From: JAOEGB01 sp041262585 | GTDB taxonomy: Bacteria > Actinomycetota > Actinomycetes > Streptosporangiales > Streptosporangiaceae | NCBI RefSeq assembly: GCF_041262585.1 | Contig: NZ_JBGCBZ010000007.1 | Span: forward strand, 124,001-188,000 | Length of the DNA stretch: 64,000 nucleotides | Reading direction: 5' to 3' | In this document: one piece after another, positions 49,178-57,874 of the stretch | Position numbering within the stretch: the first letter of the stretch is position 1 | Layout: every line of letters begins with the position of its first letter | Translations under genes and position numbers: made by a program | The notes under the pieces: model-generated | The model's database searches: none | The model's input: the letters and a program-made list of their open reading frames with translations, nothing else | What the model was told of the DNA's origin: nothing

Positions 49178-49836
49178 GGCCGGGGCGCGGGCCGCGGGTG
49201 CACTTCTCCCTCCGCAGCCCGTTCAGCTGGATGGCCATCGAGCGGCTCCGCCGCGAGATTCCCGACGCGCACGATGTCGTGGAGTTCATCCCGTTCTGGG
49301 ACCCGGACCCCGAGACCGAGCGCCGCCTGGCCGCGCGCGGCGGGGAGTTCCACTACCAGCAGATGAGCAAGGCCAAGCACCTGTACATCCTGCACGACAC
49401 GAAACGGATGGCCGCGCGGCTCAAGCTGGACATGCGCTGGCCCGTCGACATCGACCCGTGGTGGGAGATCCCGCACCTGGCCTTCCTCAAGGCCCGCGAC
49501 CTGGGCGCGGAGGCCGCCTTCTACACCGAGGTCACCGAGGCCCGCTGGACCCGCGGCGAGAACATCTGCGACCCGGCCGTCATCACCGCCATCGAACACC
49601 GCTGTGGCCTCGACGGCGCCGGCCTCGCCCGGACCCCGGACGACTCCGAGCTGCGTGAGCGGGGCGTGGACTGCCTGTTCCGGGCGTATGAGGACGACAT
49701 CTTCGGCATCCCCTACTTCCGCGTCGGACGCGAGCGCTACTGGGGTCTCGACCGGTTCGACTGGTTCCTGGCCGACCTGCTGCGCACGCTCGGCGACCGG
49801 CGCTTCGACACGGACACGGCAGGCGGCTGTGGATAG
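49174..49836 (+). CDS. DsbA-like / HCCA-isomerase family protein
   Basis: A 220-residue thioredoxin-fold protein of the DsbA/2-hydroxychromene-2-carboxylate isomerase family, with the N-terminal HFSLRSPFSWMAIERL and FGIPYFRVGRERYWGLDRFDW near the C-terminus. HCCA isomerases use glutathione for cis-trans isomerisation. In an actinomycete mycothiol could replace it. Double-bond isomerisation of an unsaturated chain is a reasonable inference next to the KS/DH set. The GTG start overlaps the previous stop. Confidence 0.82.
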   Translation: MRPGRGPRVHFSLRSPFSWMAIERLRREIPDAHDVVEFIPFWDPDPETERRLAARGGEFHYQQMSKAKHLYILHDTKRMAARLKLDMRWPVDIDPWWEIPHLAFLKARDLGAEAAFYTEVTEARWTRGENICDPAVITAIEHRCGLDGAGLARTPDDSELRERGVDCLFRAYEDDIFGIPYFRVGRERYWGLDRFDWFLADLLRTLGDRRFDTDTAGGCG

Positions 49837-50539
49837 CCCGACGACGGAGCACGTCAAGCGGCAGCTCGTGCTGGCCCTCCGGCTGTTCGCGGTCAACGGG
49901 TTCGACGAGGGCGCGGGCGGGCACATCACGGCCCGCGACCCGGAGCGGCCCGACCACTTCTGGATCAACCCGTTCGGCCGCAGCTTCGCCCACGTCGCCG
50001 TCGCCGACCTGCTCCTGGTCGACCACGCGGGCGAGGTCGTCGAGGGACAGGGCAAGGTCAACCCGGCCGGCTACGCCATCCACTCGGCCATCCACGCGGC
50101 CCGCCCCGACGTGCACGCCGCCGCGCACAGCCACTCCGTGTACGGCCGGGCCTTCGCCACCCTCGGGCGCCTCCTTGATCCGATCACCCAGGACGCGTGC
50201 GTGTTCTTCGAGGACCACGCGCTCCACCAGGAGTTCGGCGGCGTGGTCCTGGAAGGCAAGCAGGTCGCCGCGTCCCTGGGCGACGCCAAGGCCGTGATCA
50301 TGCGGAACCACGGTCTGCTGACGGTCGGCGGCACGGTCGAGGAGGCCGCCTGGTGGTTCCTGGCGATGGACCGCTGCTGCCAGGTCCAGCTCATCGCGGA
50401 AGCGGCCGGAAAACCGCATCTCATCGACCCGGAAACGGCCCGCCTCACCCGCGGGCAGATCGGCACTCCCGGCACGGCCCGGCTCAATTTCCGCCCTTTA
50501 CGCGAGCACATTCTGACGCTATTTCCTGACATTTCTTGA
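49829..50539 (+). CDS. Class II aldolase/adducin-family protein
   Basis: A 236-residue class II aldolase-fold protein. The zinc-site histidines are in AAAHSHSVYGRAF and MRNHGLLTVG, with FEDHALHQEF between. Start GTG at 49829 overlaps the previous gene by 8 bp. It would catalyse retro-aldol or aldol cleavage, or a decarboxylation-type step. A rare TTA codon lies at 50498-50500. The substrate is unknown. Confidence 0.87.
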   Translation: MDSPTTEHVKRQLVLALRLFAVNGFDEGAGGHITARDPERPDHFWINPFGRSFAHVAVADLLLVDHAGEVVEGQGKVNPAGYAIHSAIHAARPDVHAAAHSHSVYGRAFATLGRLLDPITQDACVFFEDHALHQEFGGVVLEGKQVAASLGDAKAVIMRNHGLLTVGGTVEEAAWWFLAMDRCCQVQLIAEAAGKPHLIDPETARLTRGQIGTPGTARLNFRPLREHILTLFPDIS

Positions 50540-50556
50540 ATGAGTGGAGTCAAAAT

Positions 50557-52038
50557 ATGGCCGTACTGCTGGACGGATTTCCCCATGAGGAAGTCGCCCT
50601 TATCGACGACACCGGGTCGTCGACCTGGGGTGAGTTCGCGGCCCGTGCCGATTTGTGGTCGGGGGTTCTGCGCGGCGCCGGGCTCCGTACGGGTGACCGG
50701 GTGGCCGTGGTGCTGGGTAACCGGCGGGAGACCTACGAGGTGCTGTTCGGCTGCCTGCACGCGGGACTGGTCGTGGTGCCGATCAACTGGCGGCTGACCC
50801 CTCCGGAGATCGCCTACATCCTGGCCGACTCCGAGGCCGCCCTCGTCGTCACCGAGCCCGCGTATGCCGCGAACGTCGCCCAGGCCTCAGGAGGCCTCGC
50901 CGTACTGGACTGCGAAGCCGACCTCGCGGACCTGCCGTCGGCGGACGGCGAGCCCGTGGCGGGGGCGACCCTGCTCTACACCTCGGGGACGAGCGGACGC
51001 CCGAAGGGCGTCGTCACCACCCTGCTCAAGGTGGGCGCGCCGATCGAGCGGGTCGCGGCGACCGCGACCGCCCTCGGGGACTGGCTGGAGATCCCGCGAG
51101 GTGGCCGGAGCCTGCTGGTCGGCCCCTGGTACCACTCGGCGCAGCTGTTCTTCACCCTCTACCCGCTGCTGCGCGGCTGCTCGGTGGTGATGCGCCGCAA
51201 GTTCGACGCGGCCGAGACCCTCGCCCTCATCGACCGGTACGGCGTGACCATCTCCCACCTCGTCCCCACCCAGTTCATCCGCATGCTGCGCCTGCGCGAC
51301 ACGACGTTCGACGGCACGAGCCTGGTCCGGATCTGGCACGGCGGCGCGCCCTGCCCGCCCGCCGTGAAACGGGACATGATCGACTGGTGGGGCCCCGTGT
51401 TCCGGGAGTACTACGCGGCCACCGAGTCGGGCATCGTCACCCTCATCGACTCGCCGGCCTGGCTCAAGAAGCCGGGCAGCGTCGGCCGGTCGCTGCCGCC
51501 CAACGAGGTGGTCATCGTCGACGCTGACGGGCAGCCGGCGCCGCGCGGCGTCGAGGGGCGGGTCGGCATCCGGCGTAACCCGAAGCGGTCCTTCAGCTAC
51601 CTCAAGGCCCCTGAGAAGACGGCCGAGGCCTACGTGGCGCCAGAGGTGTTCACGGTCGGCGACGTCGGCTACCTCGACGACGAGGGGTACCTCTTCCTCA
51701 CCGGGCGGTCCGTCGAGATCATCGTCTCCGGCGGGGTCAACATCTACCCGGCCGAGATCGAGGCCGCGCTGCTGGCCCACCCCGGCGTGCGGGACGCGGT
51801 CGTCATCGGCGTCCCGGACGCCGAGTTCGGCGAACAGGTCAAGGCCCTCGTCGAACGCGAACCGGGCAGCGAGGTCACGGACGCCGAACTGGACGCGCAC
51901 TGCCGGACCGAGCTCGCCGGGTTCAAGGTCCCCCGCTCGTACGACTTCGTCACCGGCCTGCCCCGTGAACCCACCGGCAAGGTGGCCAGGCAGGCGCTGC
52001 GCGAGCCGTACTGGGAACACGCGGGGCGGCGCATATGA
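50557..52038 (+). CDS. Acyl-CoA synthetase / AMP-dependent ligase
   Basis: A 493-residue adenylate-forming enzyme with P-loop LYTSGTSGRPKGVV and YYAATESG and GRSVEIIVSGGVNIYPAEIE motifs, ending in REPTGKVARQAL with the catalytic Lys. I use the ATG at 50557 with GTGGAG about 8 bp upstream. It most resembles fatty or aromatic acid:CoA ligases and could activate the acid handled by the CaiB protein and thiolase. This is the only junction in the operon with a real gap. Confidence 0.92.
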   Translation: MAVLLDGFPHEEVALIDDTGSSTWGEFAARADLWSGVLRGAGLRTGDRVAVVLGNRRETYEVLFGCLHAGLVVVPINWRLTPPEIAYILADSEAALVVTEPAYAANVAQASGGLAVLDCEADLADLPSADGEPVAGATLLYTSGTSGRPKGVVTTLLKVGAPIERVAATATALGDWLEIPRGGRSLLVGPWYHSAQLFFTLYPLLRGCSVVMRRKFDAAETLALIDRYGVTISHLVPTQFIRMLRLRDTTFDGTSLVRIWHGGAPCPPAVKRDMIDWWGPVFREYYAATESGIVTLIDSPAWLKKPGSVGRSLPPNEVVIVDADGQPAPRGVEGRVGIRRNPKRSFSYLKAPEKTAEAYVAPEVFTVGDVGYLDDEGYLFLTGRSVEIIVSGGVNIYPAEIEAALLAHPGVRDAVVIGVPDAEFGEQVKALVEREPGSEVTDAELDAHCRTELAGFKVPRSYDFVTGLPREPTGKVARQALREPYWEHAGRRI

Positions 52039-53279
52039 GCACCCTGCTCGCCGATCCGGCGACCTACGCCGAGAGCGTGCCGTTCGAGGAGTTCGCCCGC
52101 CGCCGCCGTGACGATCCCGTCGCCTGGGTCGAGGAGCCCGAGCTGGTGGCGCACGCGGCCGACGGCACGGCCAGAACCCGGCAGGGGACCGGTTACTGGG
52201 CGGTGACCAGGCACGCGACCGCGCACGCCGCGTCCCGCGACCCGGCGCTGTTCTCCTCGGCCGAACGCGGCGCGTTCCTCGCCGACCCGCGCAGCCGCGC
52301 CGACCTGGAACGCAACCGGCAGCTGCTGATCAACATGGACGCCCCCCGGCACACCCGGATCCGGCGGCTGGTCAGCGCGGCGTTCACGCCGCGGGCGGTC
52401 GCCCGGCTGCGCGAATCCGTCCGCGACCACGCGGCGACCCTGGTGAAACGCCTTTCGGCGGCGGGTGGCGGCGATCTCGTCACCGACCTGGCCGCCGAAC
52501 TGCCGCTGCTGGTTCTCACCGACCTGCTCGGCATGCCCCGCGAGGACCGGGGGCTGCTCTACACCTGGAGCAACAACCTGGTCGGCTTCGACGACCCGGA
52601 ATTCGGCGGCGGCCAGATCGACGTGTACGCGCGCACGTTCGCCGATGCCTACGCCTACGCGGCCGAACTGGCGGAGTCGCGCCGTCGCGACCCGGGCGAC
52701 GACCTGTTCACCCGGCTGGTGGCCGCCGAGGCCGACGGCAACCAGCTCACCAGACGCGAACTGGCCCAGATGTGGCTGCTGCTGGTCATCGCGGGCAACG
52801 AGACGACCCGGCATCTGATTTCCGGATCCGTGCTCGCCCTGCTCGACCACCCGGCCGAGCGCGACCGGCTCGTGGCCGACCCCGGCCTCGTTCCGTCGGC
52901 CGTCGAGGAACTCCTGCGCTGGGTCACCCCCATCATGCAGTTCCGCCGTACGGCGACCCGCGACACCGTCCTCGACGGCCGCCCGATCTCCGCCGGGGAC
53001 AAGGTCGTGTTGTACTACATCTCCGCCAACCGGGACGAGCGGGTGTTCGGCGCCCCCGACACGCTGGATCTCTCGCGGACCCCCAATCCGCACCTGGCCT
53101 TCGGCATCGGCCCGCATTTCTGCCTCGGCGCTCACCTTGCCCGGCTGGAGGCCGCCGAACTGCTCCACCAACTCCGCCCCCTCCTGCCCGGACTGCGCCT
53201 CGCCGGTCCCGTACGGCGGATGCGCTCCAACTTCATGAACGCCATCACGTCCATGCCCGTCGAGTTCACTGAGAGGTAG
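52035..53279 (+). CDS. Cytochrome P450, CYP125/CYP124-like
   Basis: A 414-residue P450 with I-helix LLVIAGNETTRHLI, ExxR in AVEELLRWVTPI and haem loop FGIGPHFCLGAHLAR. Segments such as MDAPRHTRIRRLVSAAFTPRAV and NPHLAFG resemble actinobacterial P450s acting on lipids, steroids and terminal carbons. The ATG overlaps the ligase stop, so it probably oxidises the CoA- or ACP-derived chain built here. It is distinct from the tandem P450s at 36.8-39.2 kb. Confidence 0.93.
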   Translation: MSTLLADPATYAESVPFEEFARRRRDDPVAWVEEPELVAHAADGTARTRQGTGYWAVTRHATAHAASRDPALFSSAERGAFLADPRSRADLERNRQLLINMDAPRHTRIRRLVSAAFTPRAVARLRESVRDHAATLVKRLSAAGGGDLVTDLAAELPLLVLTDLLGMPREDRGLLYTWSNNLVGFDDPEFGGGQIDVYARTFADAYAYAAELAESRRRDPGDDLFTRLVAAEADGNQLTRRELAQMWLLLVIAGNETTRHLISGSVLALLDHPAERDRLVADPGLVPSAVEELLRWVTPIMQFRRTATRDTVLDGRPISAGDKVVLYYISANRDERVFGAPDTLDLSRTPNPHLAFGIGPHFCLGAHLARLEAAELLHQLRPLLPGLRLAGPVRRMRSNFMNAITSMPVEFTER

Positions 53280-53281
53280 TG

Positions 53282-54358
53282 ATGTCGTTACATCTCTACT
53301 GGTTCCTCCCATCGCACGGCGACGGACGGGACCTGGCCGAACGCCGAGGCGGGCCGCGCTCGACGACCATCACGCGGCGCAAGCCCACGCTCGGCTACCT
53401 CGGGCAGGTGGCGCGCGCCGCCGACCAGCTCGGGTTCGAGGGTGTGCTGACCCCCGCCGGGCTGTTCTGCGAGGACGCCTGGGTCGTCGCCTCCGCGCTC
53501 GCCGCCCAGACCGACCGCCTCAAATTCATGATCGCCATTCGGCCCGGCCTCGTCGCGCCGCTGCTGGCCGCCCAGATGGCGGCCACCTTCCAGCGGATCT
53601 CCGGCGACCGGCTCCAGTTCAACGTGGTCATCGGCGGCGACCCCGACGAGCAGCACCGCTTCGGCGACTGGCTGGACCACGACGCCCGCTACGACCGGGC
53701 CGGGGAGTTCCTGCGGATCCTGTCCGGGGTGTGGGACGGCAAGCCGTACACCTTCGAGGGCGTCCACTACCAGGTGCGCGACGCGCTGCTGACCAGACCG
53801 CCCGCCGTGCCGCCCACCGTGTTCCTCGGCGGTTCGTCCGGCGCGGCGCGACAGGCCGCGGCGGAGCACGCCGAGGTGTACCTGACCTGGGGTGAGTCGC
53901 CGGGAGGGCTGGCCGGGATGTTCAAACAGGCCAGGCAGGAGGCCGAGGAACACGGGCGCGCCCTGTCGTGCGGCACCCGGCTGCACGTGATCACCCGGGA
54001 GACGGCCGACGAGGCGTGGGCGGAGGCCGACCGGCTGATCGCGGGCCTTGACGCCGAGACCATCGCCGCCGCGCAACGCCGGTTCGCGGCGTCGGAGTCC
54101 GAGGGCCAGCGGCGGATGGCCGCCCTGCACGGCGGCGGCCTGGAGATCTACCCCAACGTCTGGACCGGGTACGGCCTGGCCCGCCCCGGCCCGGCCGCCG
54201 CCCTGGTCGGCAGCCATGCCGAGGTCGCCGACCGGATCGCCGAGTTCCACGCGGCCGGGGCCAACCACCTGATCCTGTCCGCGCAACCGCATCTGGAGGA
54301 GGCCTACACCTTCGCCGAGGGCGTCATGCCGATCCTGCGCGCGCGGGGGTTGCTATGA
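53282..54358 (+). CDS. Luciferase-like FMN monooxygenase, SsuD type (LLM2)
   Basis: A 358-residue alkanesulfonate-monooxygenase-like protein with LHLYWFLPSHGDG, VARAADQLGFEGVLTPAG, GDRLQFNVVIGGDPDEQHRFGDW and HDARYDRAGEFLRI. I use the ATG at 53282, with GAGAGG upstream. The third codon is TTA, which is rare in this DNA and could make expression depend on a bldA-type tRNA. The adjacent FMN reductase provides its reduced flavin, as in ssuDE. Confidence 0.92.
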   Translation: MSLHLYWFLPSHGDGRDLAERRGGPRSTTITRRKPTLGYLGQVARAADQLGFEGVLTPAGLFCEDAWVVASALAAQTDRLKFMIAIRPGLVAPLLAAQMAATFQRISGDRLQFNVVIGGDPDEQHRFGDWLDHDARYDRAGEFLRILSGVWDGKPYTFEGVHYQVRDALLTRPPAVPPTVFLGGSSGAARQAAAEHAEVYLTWGESPGGLAGMFKQARQEAEEHGRALSCGTRLHVITRETADEAWAEADRLIAGLDAETIAAAQRRFAASESEGQRRMAALHGGGLEIYPNVWTGYGLARPGPAAALVGSHAEVADRIAEFHAAGANHLILSAQPHLEEAYTFAEGVMPILRARGLL

Positions 54359-54873
54359 CGCCGTTCCACGTGCTCGTCGGCAATCCGAAACCGCACTCGA
54401 GGACCCGGCAGATCGCCGTGCACTCGGCGCACGCGCTGGGGGCGTCACTGGGCGGGACGGTCGGCGAGCCGCGGCTGATCGATCTGGCCGAACTGATGGC
54501 CGACCTGCTCGGGCAGTGGAACGGGGGAGGTGGCCTGGACGAGATCCTGACCGCGGTGCGGACGCCCGGGGGGTTGCTGCTCGTGGCCAGTCCCACGTTC
54601 AAGGCCGCCTACACGGGACTGCTGAAACTCTTCATCGACCTGCTGCCGAAGGGCGGCCTGCGGGATGTGGTGGCCGTGCCGTTGATGACGGCCGCCAGCC
54701 CTCGGCATGGTCAGGTCGCCGAGACCATGCTCGGCCCGCTGCTGGCCGAGGTCGGCGCGAGCGTGCCGGCCCCGGCGCTGTGCCTGCTCGAAGCCGAGTT
54801 CGACGCGCTCGACGGCAAACTCGGCCCGTGGCTGGAGCAGGCCGTGCCGGTGCTGCGGCGTTCACTCGGCTGA
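54355..54873 (+). CDS. NADPH-dependent FMN reductase (SsuE-like)
   Basis: A 172-residue flavodoxin-fold reductase with the phosphate loop VLVGNPKPHSRTRQIA and ASPTFKAAYTGLLKLFIDLLP. It provides FMNH2 to LLM2, whose stop it overlaps, and possibly to LLM1. It is the last gene of the 17-gene operon and ends 12 bp into the convergent HTH gene, so it marks the right edge of the co-transcribed cluster. Confidence 0.94.
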   Translation: MTPFHVLVGNPKPHSRTRQIAVHSAHALGASLGGTVGEPRLIDLAELMADLLGQWNGGGGLDEILTAVRTPGGLLLVASPTFKAAYTGLLKLFIDLLPKGGLRDVVAVPLMTAASPRHGQVAETMLGPLLAEVGASVPAPALCLLEAEFDALDGKLGPWLEQAVPVLRRSLG

Positions 54874-55341
54874 TATGGCTCCCCGGCGGCGCAGCCGGCC
54901 GATCCACCCCTGCGCCGTGTGACTCGGGACGTCGTAGTGCTTGGCGACTCCGGCGATGCTGCCGGTGTCGGCGTAAACCTGCTGCAGCTCGTCCGGATCG
55001 GGCATCTTGCGGTATGCCCTGGCGCCGGGAACCGCCATCGCCGTGGCCGCCGCGCGGCGTGTGCGGCGCGGGCGCGCGGAGGCCTGGGCGGCCGGCGGCG
55101 CGGGGGCCGTCAGCGGCGCCGCCGGCGACGACTGGGTCGCGAACGCGCGGGCCAGGCTCTCCAGATCGACCGAAGGAAGGTCGCCACTAGTGAGGTCGGC
55201 TCCCGCGGTGGCCCGCACGGTCAGCTCGACGACGTGGGGCTCCCCGTGGACCACCTCGATGCGTACCACCATCTCTGGCCGAGTCGCGCGCGCCGCCTCT
55301 TCGCCGGCCTCCGGCGCGATCGTCACCGTATAGCGCTTCAC
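54862..55341 (-). CDS. Small protein with C-terminal helix-turn-helix
   Basis: A 159-residue protein. The N-terminal 65 residues are beta-rich (KRYTVTIAPEAGE, MVVRIEVVHGEPHVVELTV), followed by an Ala/Pro linker and a C-terminal segment DPDELQQVYADTGSIAGVAKHYDV with VPSHTAQGWIGRLRRRG, a helix-turn-helix. It is a putative DNA-binding regulator common in actinomycetes. The GTG start has GGGAGAG upstream. It borders the cluster, but its binding site is unknown. It is not evidently the factor reading the TACAAGA heptads. Confidence 0.72.
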   Translation of the reverse strand: MKRYTVTIAPEAGEEAARATRPEMVVRIEVVHGEPHVVELTVRATAGADLTSGDLPSVDLESLARAFATQSSPAAPLTAPAPPAAQASARPRRTRRAAATAMAVPGARAYRKMPDPDELQQVYADTGSIAGVAKHYDVPSHTAQGWIGRLRRRGAISAE

Positions 55342-55482
55342 AGTCTCTCCCGGAACCTCAAACAGGACTCATGAGACCAGTGTGAGGCTCCCGCGGGGAA
55401 GCTGCAAACGCGATAGTGCTAACAGGATACTGCAATCGGGGGCCCGGCCTCTAACCGTACGCGGTGGAGGAAGACCAGATGG

Positions 55483-56124
55483 TCACGAACAGGACCCACA
55501 TCGGGGTCCGACGAGTGCCGAGGCCAGATGGCCGACCACGTACCGGTCGGCGGGCGGGGCGAGTCTGGCCAGGTCGTGAAGGGACGAGACGTACGGTCCC
55601 GCGGACGGCCGCGCCGTGGGCATCCCAGATACGGGATAGAAGAGCACCGCGGTCCTCGGCTGTGCTTCGGTGAGCAGCACGATGACCCGGTCGCGCAGCA
55701 CGGCGGGCATCAGGATCAGGTTGCTTGTGCTGGTGCTGTGCTCGCTGTCGCACATGGTGTCCACCAGGAGCGTGGAACCGTCCAGGCGGATGCCCGGGTT
55801 GAGATCGGAGAGCAGCAGCGGCAACCCTCCGTTCGCCAGTCGCGACATCCGATAGCGCAGGTCGGCCTCCAGCACGTCGCGCAGGCGCGCGCGGGTCTCC
55901 CAGGTGTGGGCGCGCACGGCCCGGGTGGCCGGACACGGGCGGGCCGCTGCCGGCCGGGGCCGGCAGCGGGTGACGTGAACATGTGACGCTGAGTCATGGC
56001 CGACGCCGGACCGGTTATTTGAATTCTTGACGAAAAATAGGCCGGCAAGCGCACTAGCAATTGGTGCGACTTTGAGCTGAAGGCTCGCGGGTTGTTTTGT
56101 CTCAATTAACAACCGCATAACCAT
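55483..56124 (-). pseudogene. Remnant of a DUF5937/ArsR-type regulator
   Basis: An open frame of 213 codons in which only residues about 67-170 resemble the ligand-side domain of actinobacterial ArsR-like regulators (WETRARLRDVLEADLRYRMSRL, ANGGLPLLLSDLNPGIRLDG, TSNLILMPAVLRDRVIVLLT). The usual N-terminus is replaced by unrelated AT-rich sequence (MVMRLLIETKQPASLQ), and the C-terminal winged helix is missing; the frame ends in SALVGPRCGSCS. It is probably a decayed gene with at least one deletion or frameshift. The flanking 55342-55482 contains no gene that I can support. Confidence 0.55.
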
Positions 56125-56411
56125 CTCGGACTCCTGGGTCGGGGGGCTGCCCAGCTAGATACAACTATCACCCGATAAACAAGGCGGTCAATGCTCGCGA
56201 ATCTCTCTCGACGGCCTGGTGTCCATTCAGGGGAGGGGCGTCAGACGGTGCTCGGCGAACGTAACCAGGTGCCGATCCCGCGAGAGCTGCGTGAATGGCA
56301 TCGATCGCCGTCAGGTGCGGTCGATCACCGCTTCCTCTGCGACAGGGGAACCGAGGGCGTGTCTCCGACCTGATCACTTCTGTTCACGCCCGCGTAACAT
56401 CGGCGACAAGC
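56125..56411. other. Intergenic stretch without supported gene
   Basis: A 287-bp gap between the ArsR-like remnant and the MFS gene. The left part is unusually AT-rich for this window (56000-56180). Short open frames occur on the plus strand but have no recognisable domain, weak codon bias and no ribosome site. I see no RNA gene or terminator that I can support. Confidence 0.5.
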
Positions 56412-57701
56412 TCAGCGGAGGGCGGGGGCCTGCTCGGCGGGGACGCGGCGGAACAGGAGCCCCTGCACCGGAACGGTGACGGCCCTGCCGAGCCGGACCT
56501 TCGCCAGGCGGGCCAGGACGACGGCGGCGACCAGCGTGGCGGCCATGACCGCCATTCCCGTGGTGCCGAGGGTGAGGCGGGGGCCGATGCCGTCGCAGAG
56601 CCAGCCGAGCAGGGGGCCGCCGATCGCGCCGGCGCCCGCGCTCACCACGCCCTGGACGGCGATGACGCGCCCGCGCATGTGATCGGGGCTGTCCAGCTGG
56701 ACACGCGCGCCGAACGTCGTGTCGATGATCACGGCGCCGACGGCGATCGGGGCCATCAGCGAGGCGAAGGTCGTCATGCCCGGCATCAACCCGCTCGCGG
56801 TCTGCGCGACGCCGGTCAGCAGGGCCGTGCCGAGCAGCAGGCCCACCGTGAGGTGACGACGACCGGCCGCGATCACGCCTCCGGCTACCGTCCCGATCGC
56901 GAAGACCGTCGACAGCAGGCCGTACCCGCCCGGTCCCGCGTGGAGCGGGCCCGCGCTCATGGCGGCCATGGTCACCTGGTAGTTGCGGCCCAGGCTGCCG
57001 AGGACCAGTGCCAGCGCCAGCAGTACGGCGAGCCGAGGCGTGCGGAGCACGTAGGAGAGCCCGGCACGGACGCTGGCCGCGCTCGCCTCGGTGGGCACGA
57101 GCCGGTGCATCTCGGAGGAGCGCATGGCGGCGATCGCCGCGATCACGGCGAAGAAGCTCGCCGCGTTGATGAGGAACAGACCGCCCGCGCCGGTGAGGGG
57201 GAGGAGCACTCCGGCCAGGCTCATGCCGAGGATGCGGCCCGCCGAGTTGATGACCGAGCCGAGCGCCATGGCGTTGGGCAGGTCCGCCGGAGGGACCACC
57301 TCCGCGCCGAACTTGCCGAGCGCGGGGCCGCCGATCGCGCTGACCACGCCGCTGGCGAGGACGAGTCCGTAGATCGGCGTCATCGAGGTGGGACCGCTCA
57401 TCGCGGCACATGCGATGGTGGCGGCGACGATCGCGTGGGCGATCTGTGTGACCAGCACGACCGGGCGGGTCGGGAGCCTGTCGGCCAGGGAGCCGCCCCA
57501 CAGCCCGAGCAGCAGCGTGGGGAGCGCCTGAAGCACCAGGCTCAGGCCCACGCTGGTCGCCGAACCGGTCGCGGACAGGATGAGCCAGTTGACCCCGAGC
57601 ACCTGCATCCAGGTGCCCGTGACCGAGACGAGGTCGGCCCCTGCCCAGAGCCGGTAATTGTGGTGGTTGAGAGATCGCAGCGTCGCCGCAGGTAAAGGCA
57701 C
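56412..57701 (-). CDS. MFS exporter, EntS-like
   Basis: A 429-residue, 12-helix major facilitator of the MFS_3/EntS group, which includes the enterobactin exporter. Examples of membrane segments are GLSLVLQALPTLLLGLWGG, LMAPIAVGAVIIDTTFG and MAVMAATLVAAVVLARL, and the motif A-like loop is GGSLADRLPTRP. The start is GTG with AGAAGGG 7 bp upstream, and codon 3 is TTA (57693-57695). For a thiazoline siderophore-like product an EntS-type exporter is a good fit, but it lies outside the TACAAGA regulon, so the link is only proximity. Confidence 0.87.
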   Translation of the reverse strand: MPLPAATLRSLNHHNYRLWAGADLVSVTGTWMQVLGVNWLILSATGSATSVGLSLVLQALPTLLLGLWGGSLADRLPTRPVVLVTQIAHAIVAATIACAAMSGPTSMTPIYGLVLASGVVSAIGGPALGKFGAEVVPPADLPNAMALGSVINSAGRILGMSLAGVLLPLTGAGGLFLINAASFFAVIAAIAAMRSSEMHRLVPTEASAASVRAGLSYVLRTPRLAVLLALALVLGSLGRNYQVTMAAMSAGPLHAGPGGYGLLSTVFAIGTVAGGVIAAGRRHLTVGLLLGTALLTGVAQTASGLMPGMTTFASLMAPIAVGAVIIDTTFGARVQLDSPDHMRGRVIAVQGVVSAGAGAIGGPLLGWLCDGIGPRLTLGTTGMAVMAATLVAAVVLARLAKVRLGRAVTVPVQGLLFRRVPAEQAPALR

Positions 57702-57874
57702 GGGTTTGCCCTTCTTTAGGCATTCTCGGGAGAACGAACACCGTACTTAGGGGCATAGATTCCGATTTGTCGCGAATGTGGGATATATCACGCACTGGTA
57801 TGGGTTTAGGGTAGATTATCCGCTTCGCGAAGGGGTGCGGCGGCCAAGCGCTTGCTAGATGTACGCTCACGTCC
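57702..57874. promoter_or_regulatory. Divergent promoter region of MFS and LLM3 genes
   Basis: A 173-bp gap of lower GC than the genes around it. It contains a GATATATC palindrome near 57781 and a TTCGCGAA palindrome at about 57826. No TACAAGA-type heptads are present. It must hold the promoters of both divergent genes; exact elements are not resolved. Confidence 0.4.

Noticed and set aside
54862..55341. The HTH protein as the regulator of the TACAAGA regulon
   Set aside because: Nothing in the sequence connects it to the motif. Its own promoter lacks heptads and the family is widespread outside clusters.
56186..56479. Short plus-strand frames before the MFS gene
   Set aside because: No family resemblance, poor start context, and they run into the antisense of the MFS gene.
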